Assembly: GCF_945859705.1 (NCBI RefSeq)
Contig: NC_079138.1
Coordinates: 310,001 to 374,000, forward strand
Reading direction: 5' to 3'
Length of the DNA: 64,000 bases
Origin: Episyrphus balteatus
Lineage: Eukaryota > Arthropoda > Insecta > Diptera > Syrphidae
This document shows positions 10,886-25,400 of the stretch, piece by piece (the stretch's first letter is position 1; every line of letters starts with the position of its first letter). The notes beneath the pieces are model-generated. The model was not told the origin of the DNA, made no database searches, and saw nothing but the letters and a program-made list of their open reading frames with translations. The position numbers and the translations under genes are program-made.

Positions 10886-13800
10886 GTGCAATGACTATTT
10901 TAGCTTATTTGTTTCAAAGATACTACTAATTTACAATAAAAAACTAAATTTCAAGTAAATCCATTAAGCAGTTTTGAAGGAATCGATTTTTGAAAATAAA
11001 AATTCATATTTTTTTAATAAAAAAAAATTTCGTTGTTTGAAAACTTTTTTCAATTTTGCACTATTATTTACTTTAATGGTTTTGTTTTGTAGATAATTTC
11101 CATATCAACATCATATCAAAATTTAAAGAAATTTCATCGAGCAGATTTTAAACAATTTAATTTTGAAAATGAAACTTAAATTTTGGCGAAAAAACTCAAA
11201 AATGTGTTTTTCTTTAATTTAAGTGCAATGACTATTTTAGCTTATTTGTTTCAAAGATACTACTAATTTACAATAAAAAACTAAATTTAAAGTAAATCCA
11301 TTAAGCAGTTTTGAAGGAATCGATTTTTGAAAATAAAAATTCATATTTTTTTAATAAAAAAAAATTTCGTTGTATGAAAACTTTTTTCAATTTTGCACTA
11401 TTATTTACTTTAATGGTTTTGTTTTGTAGATAATTTCCATATCAACATCATATCAAAATTTAAAGAAATTTCATTGAGCAGATTTTAAACAATTTAATTT
11501 TGAAAATGAAACTTAAATTTTGGCGAAAAAACTCAAAAATGTGTTTTTCTTTAATTTAAGTGCAATGACTATTTTAGCTTATTTGTTTCAAAGATACTAC
11601 TAATTTACAATAAAAAACTAAATTTCAAGTAAATCCATTAAGCAATTTTGAAGGAATCGATTTTTGAAAATAAAAATTCATATTTTTTTAATAAAAAAAA
11701 ATTTCGTTGTATGAAAACTTTTTTCAATTTTGCACTATTATTTACTTTAATGGTTTTGTTTTGTAGATAATTTCTATATCAACATCATATCAAAATTTAA
11801 AGAAATTTCATTGAGCAGATTTTAAACAATTTAATTTTGAAAATGAAACTTAAATTTTGGTGAAAAAACTCAAAAATGTGTTTTTCTTTAATTTAAGTGC
11901 AATGACTATTTTAGCTTATTTGTTTCAAAGATACTACTAATTTACAATAAAAAACTAAATTTCAAGTAAATCCATTAAGCAGTTTTGAAGGAATCGATTT
12001 TTGAAAATAAAAATTCATATTTTTTTAATAAAAAAAATTTCGTTGTTTGAAAACTTTTTTCAATTTTGCACTATTATTTTCTTTAATGGTTTTGTTTTGT
12101 AGACAATTTCCATATCAACATCATATCAAAATTTAAAGAAATTTCATCGAGCAGATTTTAAACAATTTAATTTTGAAAATGAAACTTAAATTTTGGCGAA
12201 AAAACTCAAAAATGTGTTTTTCTTTAATTTAAGTGCAGTGACTATTTTAGCTTATTTGTTTCAAAGATACTACTAATTTACAATAAAAAACTAAATTTCA
12301 AGTAAATCCATTAAGCAGTTTTGAAGGAATCGATTTTTGAAAATAAAAATTCATATTTTTTTAATAAAAAAAAATTTCGTTGTTTGAAAACTTTTTTCAA
12401 TTTTGCACTATTATTTACTTTAATGGTTTTGTTTTGTAGATAATTTCCATATCAACATCATATCAAAATTTAAAGAAATTTCATCGAGCAGATTTTAAAC
12501 AATTTAATTTTGAAAATGAAACTTAAATTTTGGCGAAAAAACTCAAAAATGTGTTTTTCTTTAATTTAAGTGCAATGACTATTTTAGCTTATTTGTTTCA
12601 AAGATACTACTAATTTACAATAAAAAACTAAATTTCAAGTAAATCCATTAAGCAGTTTTGAAGGAATCGATTTTTGAAAATAAAAATTCATATTTTTTTA
12701 ATAAAAAAAAATTTCGTTGTTTGAAAACTTTTTTCAATTTTGCACTATTATTTACTTTAATGGTTTTGTTTTGTAGATAATTTTCATATCAACATCATAT
12801 CAAAATTTAAAGAAATTTCATCGAGCAGATTTTAAACAATTTAATTTTGAAAATGAAACTTAAATTTTGGCGAAAAAACTCAAAAATGTGTTTTTCTTTA
12901 ATTTAAGTGCAATGACTATTTTAGCTTATTTCTTTCAAAGAAACTACTAATTTACAATAAAAAACTAAATTTCAATTAAATCCATTAAGCAGTTTTGAAG
13001 GAATCGATTTTTGAAAATAAAAATTCATATTTTTTTAATAAAAAAAAATTTCGTTGTATGAAAACTTTTTTCAATTTTGCACTATTATTTACTTTAATGG
13101 TTTTGTTTTGTAGATAATTTCCATATCAACATCATATCAAAATTTAAAGAAATTTCATCGAGCAGATTTTAAACAATTTAATTTTGAAAATGAAACTTAA
13201 ATTTTGGCGAAAAAAACTCAAAAATGTGTTTTTCTTTAATTTAAGTGCAATGACTATTTTAGCTTATTTGTTTCAAAGATACTACTAATTTACAATAAAA
13301 AACTAAATTTCAAGTAAATCCATTAAGCAGTTTTGAAGGAATCGATTTTTGAAAATAAAAATTCATATTTTTTTAATAAAAAAAATTTCGTTGTATGAAA
13401 ACTTTTTTTTCAATTTTGCACTATTATTTACTTTAATGGTTTTGTTTTGTAGATAATTTCCATATCAACATCATATCAAAATTTAAAGAAATTTCATCGA
13501 GCAGATTTTAAACAATTTAATTTTGAAAATGAAACTTAAATTTTGGCGAAAAAACTCAAAAATGTGTTTTTCTTTAATTTAAGTGCAATGACTATTTTAG
13601 CTTATTTGTTTCAAAGATACTACTAATTTACAATAAAAAACTAAATTTCAGGTAAATCCATTAAGCAGTTTTGAAGGAATCGATTTTTGAAAATAAAAAT
13701 TCATATTTTTTTAATAAAAAAAAATTTCGTTGTTTGAAAACTTTTTTCAATTTTGCACTATTATTTACTTTAATGGTTTTATTTGGTAGATAATTTCCAT

Positions 13801-14932
13801 ATCAACATCATATCAAAATTTAAAGAAATTTCATCGAGCAGATTTTAAACAATTTAATTTTGAAAATGAAACTTAAATTTTGGCGAAAAAACTCAAAAAT
13901 GTGTTTTTCTTTAATTTAAGTGCAATGACTATTTTAGCTTATTTGTTTCAAAGATACTACTAATTTACAATAAAAAACTAAATTTCAAGTAAATCCATTA
14001 AGCAGTTTTGAAGGAATCGATTTTTGAAAATAAAAATTCATATTTTTTTAATAAAAAAAAATTTCGTTGTATGAAAACTTTTTTCAATTTTGCACTATTA
14101 TTTACTTTAATGGTTTTGTTTTGTAGATAATTTCCATATCAACATCATATCAAAATTTAAAGAAATTTCATCGAGCAGATTTTAAACAATTTAATTTTGA
14201 AAATGAAACTTAAATTTTGGCGAAAAAAACTCAAAAATGTGTTTTTCTTTAATTTAAGTGCAATGACTATTTTAGCTTATTTGTTTCAAAGATACTACTA
14301 ATTTACAATAAAAAACTAAATTTCAAGTAAATCCATTAAGCAGTTTTGAAGGAATCGATTTTTGAAAATAAAAATTCATATTTTTTTAATAAAAAAAAAT
14401 TTCGTTGTATGAAAACTTTTTTCAATTTTGCACTATTATTTACTTTAATGGTTTTGTTTTGTAGATAATTTCCATATCAACATCATATCAAAATTTAAAG
14501 AAATTTCATCGAGCAGATTTTAAACAATTTAATTTTGAAAATGAAACTTAAATTTTGGCGAAAAAAACTCAAAAATGTGTTTTTCTTTAATTTAAGTGCA
14601 ATGACTATTTTAGCTTATTTGTTTCAAAGATACTACTAATTTACAATAAAAAACTAAATTTCAAGTAAATCCATTAAGCAGTTTTGAAGGAATCGATTTT
14701 TGAAAATAAAAATTCATATTTTTTTAATAAAAAAAATTTCGTTGTATGAAAACTTTTTTCAATTTTGCACTATTATTTACTTTAATGGTTTTGTTTTGTA
14801 GATAATTTCCATATCAACATCATATCAAAATTTAAAGAAATTTCATCGAGCAGATTTTAAACAATTTAATTTTGAAAATGAAACTTAAATTTTGGCGAAA
14901 AAAACTCAAAAATGTGTTTTTCTTTAATTTAA

Positions 14933-16619
14933 GTGCAATGACTATTTTAGCTTATTTGTTTCAAAGATACTACTAATTTACAATAAAAAAATAAATTTCA
15001 AGTAAATCCATTAAGCAGTTTTGAAGGAATCGATTTTTGAAAATATAAATTCATATTTTTTTAATAAAAAAAAATTTCGTTGTATGAAAACTTTTTTCAA
15101 TTTTGCACTATTATTTACTTTAATGGTTTTGTTTTGTAGATAATTTCCATATCAACATCATATCAAAATTTAAAGAAATTTCATCGAGCAGATTTTAAAC
15201 AATTTAATTTTGAAAATGAAACTTAAATTTTGGTGAAAAAACCCAAAAATGTGTTTTTCTTTAATTTAAGTGCAATGACTATTTTAGCTTATTTGTTTTA
15301 AAGATACTACTAATTTACAATAAAAAACTAAATTTCAAGTAAATCCATTAAGCAGTTTTGAAGGAATCGATTTTTGAAAATAAAAATTCATATTTTTTTA
15401 ATAAAAAAAAATTTCGTTGTATGAAAACTTTTTTCAATTTTGCACTATTATTTACTTTAATGGTTTTGTTTTGTAGATAATTTCCATATCAACATCATAT
15501 CAAAATTTAAAGAAATTTCATCGAGCAGATTTTAAACAATTTAATTTTGAAAATGAAACTTAAATTTTGGTGAAAAAACCCAAAAATGTGTTTTTCTTTA
15601 ATTTAAGTGCAATGACTATTTTAGCTTATTTGTTTCAAAGATACTACTAATTTACAATAAAAAACTAAATTTCAAGTAAATCCATTAAGCAGTTTTGAAG
15701 GAATCGATTTTTGAAAATAAAAATTCATATTTTTTTTAATAAAAAAAAATTTCGTTGTTTGAAAACTTTTTTCAATTTTGCACTATTATTTACTTTAATG
15801 GTTTTGTTTTGTAGATAATTTCCATATCAACATCATATCAAAATTTAAAGAAATTTCATCGAGCAGATTTTAAACAATTTAATTTTGAAAATGAAACTTA
15901 AATTTTGGCGAAAAAAACTCAAAAATGTGTTTTTCTTTAATTTAAGTGCAATGACTATTTTAGCTTATTTGTTTCAAAGATACTACTAATTTACAATAAA
16001 AAAATAAATTTCAAGTAAATCCATTAAGCAGTTTTGAAGGAATCGATTTTTGAAAATATAAATTCATATTTTTTTAATAAAAAAAAATTTCGTTGTATGA
16101 AAACTTTTTTCAATTTTGCACTATTATTTACTTTAATGGTTTTGTTTTGTAGATAATTTCCATATCAACATCATATCAAAATTTAAAGAAATTTCATCGA
16201 GCAGATTTTAAACAATTTAATTTTGAAAATGAAACTTAAATTTTGGTGAAAAAACCCAAAAATGTGTTTTTCTTTAATTTAAGTGCAATGACTATTTTAG
16301 CTTATTTGTTTCAAAGATACTACTAATTTACAATAAAAAACTAAATTTCAAGTAAATCCATTAAGCAGTTTTGAAGGAATCGATTTTTGAAAATAAAAAT
16401 TCATATTTTTTTAATAAAAAAAAATTTCGTTGTATGAAAACTTTTTTCAATTTTGCACTATTATTTACTTTAATGGTTTTGTTTTGTAGATAATTTCCAT
16501 ATCAACATCATATCAAAATTTAAAGAAATTTCATCGAGCAGATTTTAAACAATTTAATTTTGAAAATGAAACTTAAATTTTGGCGAAAAAACTCAAAAAT
16601 GTGTTTTTCTTTAATTTAA
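14933..16619. repeat. Local repeat of linked variants at the array 2 edge
   Basis: The units at 14933 and 15946 share two otherwise rare changes in the same monomer, aaaaaaataaatttc and gaaaatataaattc, plus ggtg...ccc. Each is preceded by a unit with one extra A in the ggcgaaaaaaactc run. They lie 1013 bp apart, three monomers. This indicates a recent three-unit duplication even within the otherwise diverged edge zone. Confidence 0.8.
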
Positions 16620-17293
16620 GTGCAATGACTATTTTAGCTTATTTGTTTCAAAGATACTACTAATTTACAATAAAAAACTAAATTTCAAGTAAATCCATTA
16701 AGCAGTTTTGAAGGAATCGATTTTTGAAAATAAAAATTCATATTTTTTTAATAAAAAAAAATTTCGTTGTATGAAAACTTTTTTCAATTTTGCACTATTA
16801 TTTACTTTAATGGTTTTGTTTTGTAGATAATTTCCATATCAACATCATATCAAAATTTAAAGAAATTTCATCGAGCAGATTTTAAACAATTTAATTTTGA
16901 AAATGAAACTTAAATTTTGGTGAAAAAACCCAAAAATGTGTTTTTCTTTAATTTAAGTGCAATGACTATTTTAGCTTATTTGTTTCAAAGATACTACTAA
17001 TTTACAATAAAAAACTAAATTTCAAGTAAATCCATTAAGCAGTTTTGAAGGAATCGATTTTTGAAAATAAAAATTCATATTTTTTTAATAAAAAAAAATT
17101 TCGTTGTATGAAAACTTTTTTCAATTTTGCACTATTATTTACTTTAATGGTTTTGTTTTGTAGATAATTTCCATATCAACATCATATCAAAATTTAAAGA
17201 AATTTCATCGAGCAGATTTTAAACAATTTAATTTTGAAAATGAAACTTAAATTTTGGCGAAAAAACTCAAAAATGTGTTTTTCTTTAATTTAA

Positions 17294-17931
17294 GTGCAAT
17301 GACTATTTTAGCTTATTTGTTTCAAAGATACTACTAATTTACAATAAAAAACTAAATTTCAAGTAAATCCATTAAGCAGTTTTGAAGGAATCGATTTTTG
17401 AAAATAAAAATTCATATTTTTTTAATTTTGCACTATTATTTACTTTAATGGTTTTGTTTTGTAGATAATTTCCATATCAACATCATATCAAAATTTAAAG
17501 AAATTTCATCGAGCAGATTTTAAACAATTTAATTTTGAAAATGAAACTTAAATTTTGGTGAAAAAACGCAAAAATGTGTTTTTCTTTAATTTAAGTGCAA
17601 TGACTATTTTAGCTTATTTGTTTCAAAGATACTACTAATTTACAATAAAAAACTAAATTTCAAGTAAATCCATTAAGCAGTTTTGAAGGAATCGATTTTT
17701 GAAAATAAAAATTCATATTTTTTTAATAAAAAAAAATTTCGTTGTATGAAAACTTTTTTCAATTTTGCACTATTATTTACTTTAATGGTTTTATTTGGTA
17801 GATAATTTCCATATCAACATCATATCAAAATTTAAAGAAATTTCATCGAGCAGATTTTAAACAATTTAATTTTGAAAATGAAACTTAAATTTTGGCGAAA
17901 AAACTCAAAAATGTGTTTTTCTTTAATTTAA
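17294..17931. repeat. 638-bp dimer: 301-bp deleted unit plus 337-bp unit (copy 1)
   Basis: The unit at 17294-17594 has a 36-bp deletion at the end of half A: a short T run and aat now run straight into tttgcac. The breakpoints share aat. The A run, the TTCGTTG motif and the following T run are lost. This unit also carries ggtgaaaaaacgc. The partner unit at 17595-17931 carries the ggttttatttggtag allele. The same order recurs at 19892. Confidence 0.9.
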
Positions 17932-19279
17932 GTGCAATGACTATTTTAGCTTATTTGTTTCAAAGATACTACTAATTTACAATAAAAAACTAAATTTCAA
18001 GTAAATCCATTAAGCAGTTTTGAAGGAATCGATTTTTGAAAATAAAAATTCATATTTTTTTAATAAAAAAAAATTTCGTTGTATGAAAACTTTTTTCAAT
18101 TTTGCACTATTATTTACTTTAATGGTTTTGTTTTGTAGATAATTTCCATATCAACATCATATCAAAATTTAAAGAAATTTCATAGAGCAGATTTTAAACA
18201 ATTTAATTTTGAAAATGAAACTTAAATTTTGGCGAAAAAACTCAAAAATGTGTTTTTCTTTAATTTAAGTGCAATGACTATTTTAGCTTATTTGTTTCAA
18301 AGATACTACTAATTTACAATAAAAAACTAAATTTCAAGTAAATCCATTAAGCAGTTTTGAAGGAATCGATTTTTGAAAATAAAAATTCATATTTTTTTAA
18401 TAAAAAAAAATTTCGTTGTATGAAAACTTTTTTCAATTTTGCACTATTATTTACTTTAATGGTTTTATTTGGTAGATAATTTCCATATCAACATCATATC
18501 AAAATTTAAAGAAATTTCATCGAGCAGATTTTAAACAATTTAATTTTGAAAATGAAACTTAAATTTTGGCGAAAAAACTCAAAAATGTGTTTTTCTTTAA
18601 TTTAAGTGCAATGACTATTTTAGCTTATTTGTTTCAAAGATACTACTAATTTACAATAAAAAACTAAATTTCAAGTAAATCCATTAAGCAGTTTTGAAGG
18701 AATCGATTTTTGAAAATAAAAATTCATATTTTTTTAATAAAAAAAAATTTCGTTGTATGAAAACTTTTTTCAATTTTGCACTATTATTTACTTTAATGGT
18801 TTTGTTTTGTAGATAATTTCCATATCAACATCATATCAAAATTTAAAGAAATTTCATCGAGCAGATTTTAAACAATTTAATTTTGAAAATGAAACTTAAA
18901 TTTTGGCGAAAAAACTCAAAAATGTGTTTTTCTTTAATTTAAGTGCAATGACTATTTTAGCTTATTTGTTTCAAAGATACTACTAATTTACAATAAAAAA
19001 CTAAATTTCAAGTAAATCCATTAAGCAGTTTTGAAGGAATCGATTTTTGAAAATAAAAATTCATATTTTTTTAATAAAAAAAAATTTCGTTGTATGAAAA
19101 CTTTTTTCAATTTTGCACTATTATTTACTTTAATGGTTTTGTTTTGTAGATAATTTCCATATCAACATCATATCAAAATTTAAAGAAATTTCATCGAGCA
19201 GATTTTAAACAATTTAATTTTGAAAATGAAACTTAAATTTTGGTGAAAAAACCCAAAAATGTGTTTTTCTTTAATTTAA

Positions 19280-19554
19280 GTGCAATGACTATTTTAGCTT
19301 ATTTGTTTCAAAGATACTACTAATTTACAATAAAAAACTAAATTTCAAGTAAATCCATTAAGCAGTTTTGAAGGAATCGATTTTTGAAAATAAAAATTCA
19401 TACTTTAATGGTTTTGTTTTGTAGATAATTTCCATATCAACATCATATCAAAATTTAAAGAAATTTCATCGAGCAGATTTTAAACAATTTAATTTTGAAA
19501 ATGAAACTTAAATTTTGGTGAAAAAACCCAAAAATGTGTTTTTCTTTAATTTAA
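19280..19554. repeat. 275-bp monomer with a 62-bp deletion
   Basis: Near 19402 the sequence goes from aaaattcata directly to ctttaatgg, removing 62 bp that span the end of half A and the start of half B. The breakpoints share ta. This deletion was seen only once and is distinct from the recurrent 36-bp deletion, although its left breakpoint lies in the same T-run region. The unit carries ggtg...ccc. Confidence 0.93.
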
Positions 19555-19891
19555 GTGCAATGACTATTTTAGCTTATTTGTTTCAAAGATACTACTAATT
19601 TACAATAAAAAACTAAATTTCAAGTAAATCCATTAAGCAGTTTTGAAGGAATCGATTTTTGAAAATAAAAATTCATATTTTTTTAATAAAAAAAAATTTC
19701 GTTGTATGAAAACTTTTTTCAATTTTGCACTATTATTTACTTTAATGGTTTTGTTTTGTAGATAATTTCCATATCAACATCATATCAAAATTTAAAGAAA
19801 TTTCATCGAGCAGATTTTAAACAATTTAATTTTGAAAATGAAACTTAAATTTTGGCGAAAAAACTCAAAAATGTGTTTTTCTTTAATTTAA

Positions 19892-21167
19892 GTGCAATGA
19901 CTATTTTAGCTTATTTGTTTCAAAGATACTACTAATTTACAATAAAAAACTAAATTTCAAGTAAATCCATTAAGCAGTTTTGAAGGAATCGATTTTTGAA
20001 AATAAAAATTCATATTTTTTTAATTTTGCACTATTATTTACTTTAATGGTTTTGTTTTGTAGATAATTTCCATATCAACATCATATCAAAATTTAAAGAA
20101 ATTTCATCGAGCAGATTTTAAACAATTTAATTTTGAAAATGAAACTTAAATTTTGGTGAAAAAACCCAAAAATGTGTTTTTCTTTAATTTAAGTGCAATG
20201 ACTATTTTAGCTTATTTGTTTCAAAGATACTACTAATTTACAATAAAAAACTAAATTTCAAGTAAATCCATTAAGCAGTTTTGAAGGAATCGATTTTTGA
20301 AAATAAAAATTCATATTTTTTTAATAAAAAAAAATTTCGTTGTATGAAAACTTTTTTCAATTTTGCACTATTATTTACTTTAATGGTTTTATTTGGTAGA
20401 TAATTTCCATATCAACATCATATCAAAATTTAAAGAAATTTCATCGAGCAGATTTTAAACAATTTAATTTTGAAAATGAAACTTAAATTTTGGCGAAAAA
20501 ACTCAAAAATGTGTTTTTCTTTAATTTAAGTGCAATGACTATTTTAGCTTATTTGTTTCAAAGATACTACTAATTTACAATAAAAAACTAAATTTCAAGT
20601 AAATCCATTAAGCAGTTTTGAAGGAATCGATTTTTGAAAATAAAAATTCATATTTTTTTAATTTTGCACTATTATTTACTTTAATGGTTTTGTTTTGTAG
20701 ATAATTTCCATATCAACATCATATCAAAATTTAAAGAAATTTCATCGAGCAGATTTTAAACAATTTAATTTTGAAAATGAAACTTAAATTTTGGTGAAAA
20801 AACCCAAAAATGTGTTTTTCTTTAATTTAAGTGCAATGACTATTTTAGCTTATTTGTTTCAAAGATACTACTAATTTACAATAAAAAACTAAATTTCAAG
20901 TAAATCCATTAAGCAGTTTTGAAGGAATCGATTTTTGAAAATAAAAATTCATATTTTTTTAATAAAAAAAAATTTCGTTGTATGAAAACTTTTTTCAATT
21001 TTGCACTATTATTTACTTTAATGGTTTTGTTTTGTAGATAATTTCCATATCAACATCATATCAAAATTTAAAGAAATTTCATCGAGCAGATTTTAAACAA
21101 TTTAATTTTGAAAATGAAACTTAAATTTTGGCGAAAAAACTCAAAAATGTGTTTTTCTTTAATTTAA
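19892..21167. repeat. Two tandem 638-bp dimers containing the 36-bp deletion
   Basis: Units of 301 bp at 19892-20192 and 20530-20830 alternate with full units at 20193-20529 and 20831-21167. Both short units carry ggtg...ccc and both full units ggcg...ctc, so deletion and base variants travel together. The first full unit has ggttttatttggtag and the second ggttttgttttgtag, so the two dimers are not identical. Confidence 0.9.
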
Positions 21168-21841
21168 GTGCAATGACTATTTTAGCTTATTTGTTTCAAA
21201 GATACTACTAATTTACAATAAAAAACTAAATTTCAAGTAAATCCATTAAGCAGTTTTGAAGGAATCGATTTTTGAAAATAAAAATTCATATTTTTTTAAT
21301 AAAAAAAAATTTCGTTGTATGAAAACTTTTTTCAATTTTGCACTATTATTTACTTTAATGGTTTTGTTTTGTAGATAATTTCCATATCAACATCATATCA
21401 AAATTTAAAGAAATTTCATCGAGCAGATTTTAAACAATTTAATTTTGAAAATGAAACTTAAATTTTGGCGAAAAAACTCAAAAATGTGTTTTTCTTTAAT
21501 TTAAGTGCAATGACTATTTTAGCTTATTTGTTTCAAAGATACTACTAATTTACAATAAAAAACTAAATTTCAAGTAAATCCATTAAGCAGTTTTGAAGGA
21601 ATCGATTTTTGAAAATAAAAATTCATATTTTTTTAATAAAAAAAAATTTCGTTGTATGAAAACTTTTTTCAATTTTGCACTATTATTTACTTTAATGGTT
21701 TTGTTTTGTAGATAATTTCCATATCAACATCATATCAAAATTTAAAGAAATTTCATCGAGCAGATTTTAAACAATTTAATTTTGAAAATGAAACTTAAAT
21801 TTTGGCGAAAAAACTCAAAAATGTGTTTTTCTTTAATTTAA

Positions 21842-22443
21842 GTGCAATGACTATTTTAGCTTATTTGTTTCAAAGATACTACTAATTTACAATAAAAAAC
21901 TAAATTTCAAGTAAATCCATTAAGCAGTTTTGAAGGAATCGATTTTTGAAAATAAAAATTCATATTTTTTTAATTTTGCACTATTATTTACTTTAATGGT
22001 TTTGTTTTGTAGATAATTTCCATATCAACATCATATCAAAATTTAAAGAAATTTCATCGAGCAGATCTTAAACAATTTAATTTTGAAAATGAAACTTAAA
22101 TTTTGGTGAAAAAACCCAAAAATGTGTTTTTCTTTAATTTAAGTGCAATGACTATTTTAGCTTATTTGTTTCAAAGATACTACTAATTTACAATAAAAAA
22201 CTAAATTTCAAGTAAATCCATTAAGCAGTTTTGAAGGAATCGATTTTTGAAAATAAAAATTCATATTTTTTTAATTTTGCACTATTATTTACTTTAATGG
22301 TTTTGTTTTGTAGATAATTTCCATATCAACATCATATCAAAATTTAAAGAAATTTCATCGAGCAGATTTTAAACAATTTAATTTTGAAAATGAAACTTAA
22401 ATTTTGGCGAAAAAACTCAAAAATGTGTTTTTCTTTAATTTAA
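21842..22443. repeat. Two adjacent 301-bp monomers
   Basis: The units at 21842-22142 and 22143-22443 both carry the same 36-bp deletion. The first has ggtg...ccc and a private agatctta. The second has ggcg...ctc, so the deletion has been separated from its usual linked allele by exchange. The ggtg...ccc allele is not seen to the right of this point. Confidence 0.9.
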
Positions 22444-25400
22444 GTGCAATGACTATTTTAGCTTATTTGTTTCAAAGATACTACTAATTTACAATAAAAA
22501 ACTAAATTTCAAGTAAATCCATTAAGCAGTTTTGAAGGAATCGATTTTTGAAAATAAAAATTCATATTTTTTTAATAAAAAAAAATTTCGTTGTATGAAA
22601 ACTTTTTTCAATTTTGCACTATTATTTACTTTAATGGTTTTATTTGGTAGATAATTTCCATATCAACATCATATCAAAATTTAAAGAAATTTCATCGAGC
22701 AGATTTTAAACAATTTAATTTTAAAAATGAAACTTAAATTTTGGCGAAAAAACTCAAAAATGTGTTTTTCTTTAATTTAAGTGCAATGACTATTTTAGCT
22801 TATTTGTTTCAAAGATACTACTAATTTACAATAAAAAACTAAATTTCAAGTAAATCCATTAAGCAGTTTTGAAGGAATCGATTTTTGAAAATAAAAATTC
22901 ATATTTTTTTAATAAAAAAAAATTTCGTTGTATGAAAACTTTTTTCAATTTTGCACTATTATTTACTTTAATGGTTTTATTTGGTAGATAATTTCCATAT
23001 CAACATCATATCAAAATTTAAAGAAATTTCATCGAGCAGATTTTAAACAATTTAATTTTGAAAATGAAACTTAAATTTTGGCGAAAAAACTCAAAAATGT
23101 GTTTTTCTTTAATTTAAGTGCAATGACTATTTTAGCTTATTTGTTTCAAAGATACTACTAATTTACAATAAAAAACTAAATTTCAAGTAAATCCATTAAG
23201 CAGTTTTGAAGGAATCGATTTTTGAAAATAAAAATTCATATTTTTTTAATAAAAAAAAATTTCGTTGTATGAAAACTTTTTTCAATTTTGCACTATTATT
23301 TACTTTAATGGTTTTGTTTTGTAGATAATTTCCATATCAACATCATATCAAAATTTAAAGAAATTTCATCGAGCAGATTTTAAACAATTTAATTTTGAAA
23401 ATGAAACTTAAATTTTGGCGAAAAAACTCAAAAATGTGTTTTTCTTTAATTTAAGTGCAATGACTATTTTAGCTTATTTGTTTCAAAGATACTACTAATT
23501 TACAATAAAAAACTAAATTTCAAGTAAATCCATTAAGCAGTTTTGAAGGAATCGATTTTTGAAAATAAAAATTCATATTTTTTTAATAAAAAAAAATTTC
23601 GTTGTATGAAAACTTTTTTCAATTTTGCACTATTATTTACTTTAATGGTTTTGTTTTGTAGATAATTTCCATATCAACATCATATCAAAATTTAAAGAAA
23701 TTTCATCGAGCAGATTTTAAACAATTCAATTTTGAAAATGAAACTTAAATTTTGGCGAAAAAACTCAAAAATGTGTTTTTCTTTAATTTAAGTGCAATGA
23801 CTATTTTAGCTTATTTGTTTCAAAGATACTACTAATTTACAATAAAAAACTAAATTTCAAGTAAATCCATTAAGCAGTTTTGAAGGAATCGATTTTTGAA
23901 AATAAAAATTCATATTTTTTTAATAAAAAAAAATTTCGTTGTATGAAAACTTTTTTCAATTTTGCACTATTATTTACTTTAATGGTTTTGTTTTGTAGAT
24001 AATTTCCATATCAACATCATATCAAAATTTAAAGAAATTTCATCGAGCAGATTTTAAACAATTTAATTTTGAAAATGAAACTTAAATTTTGGCGAAAAAA
24101 CTCAAAAATGTGTTTTTCTTTAATTTAAGTGCAATGACTATTTTAGCTTATTTGTTTCAAAGATACTACTAATTTACAATAAAAAACTAAATTTCAAGTA
24201 AATCCATTAAGCAGTTTTGAAGGAATCGATTTTTGAAAATAAAAATTCATATTTTTTTAATAAAAAAAAATTTCGTTGTATGAAAACTTTTTTCAATTTT
24301 GCACTATTATTTACTTTAATGGGTTTTTTTTGTAGATAATTTCCATATCAACATCATATCAAAATTTAAAGAAATTTCATCGAGCAGATTTTAAACAATT
24401 TAATTTTGAAAATGAAACTTAAATTTTGGCGAAAAAAACTCAAAAATGTGTTTTTCTTTAATTTAAGTGCAATGACTATTTTAGCTTATTTGTTTCAAAG
24501 ATACTACTAATTTACAATAAAAAACTAAATTTCAAGTAAATCCATTAAGCAGTTTTGAAGGAATCGATTTTTGAAAATAAAAATTCATATTTTTTTAATA
24601 AAAAAAAATTTCGTTGTATGAAAACTTTTTTCAATTTTGCACTATTATTTACTTTAATGGTTTTGTTTTGTAGATAATTTCCATATCAACATCATATCAA
24701 AATTTAAAGAAATTTCATCGAGCAGATTTTAAACAATTCAATTTTGAAAATGAAACTTAAATTTTGGCGAAAAAACTCAAAAATGTGTTTTTCTTTAATT
24801 TAAGTGCAATGACTATTTTAGCTTATTTGTTTCAAAGATACTACTAATTTACAATAAAAAACTAAATTTCAAGTAAATCCATTAAGCAGTTTTGAAGGAA
24901 TCGATTTTTGAAAATAAAAATTCATATTTTTTTAATAAAAAAAAATTTCGTTGTATGAAAACTTTTTTCAATTTTGCACTATTATTTACTTTAATGGTTT
25001 TGTTTTGTAGATAATTTCCATATCAACATCATATCAAAATTTAAAGAAATTTCATCGAGCAGATTTTAAACAATTCAATTTTGAAAATGAAACTTAAATT
25101 TTGGCGAAAAAACTCAAAAATGTGTTTTTCTTTAATTTAAGTGCAATGACTATTTTAGCTTATTTGTTTCAAAGATACTACTAATTTACAATAAAAAACT
25201 AAATTTCAAGTAAATCCATTAAGCAGTTTTGAAGGAATCGATTTTTGAAAATAAAAATTCATACTTTTTTAATAAAAAAAAATTTCGTTGTATGAAAACT
25301 TTTTTCAATTTTGCACTATTATTTACTTTAATGGTTTTGTTTTGTAGATAATTTCCATATCAACATCATATCAAAATTTAAAGAAATTTCATCGAGCAGA

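Larger units (their letters stand above)
10229..17293. repeat. Left edge zone of array 2 with many private variants
   Basis: The first 21 units show the highest density of one-off changes. Examples are tatag (10549 copy), tttaaagtaaat (11223), cattgagc (11223 and 11560), tctatatc (11560), gtagacaattt (11897), gtgcagtgac (12233), tttctttcaaagaaac (12907), caattaaat (12907) and caggtaaat (13583). The allele cgttgtttg alternates with cgttgtatg here and is essentially absent later. Homopolymer variants (ggcg followed by seven A) are common. Higher divergence at a satellite edge is the expected result of reduced unequal exchange there. Confidence 0.8.

Noticed and set aside
13245..13582. Single-base changes in A or T run length (for example eight T in place of six) as real variants
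   Set aside because: Homopolymer length is prone to sequencing error. I used such changes only when they recur in the same place in a duplicated block, as with the 336-bp units at 49043 and 52734.
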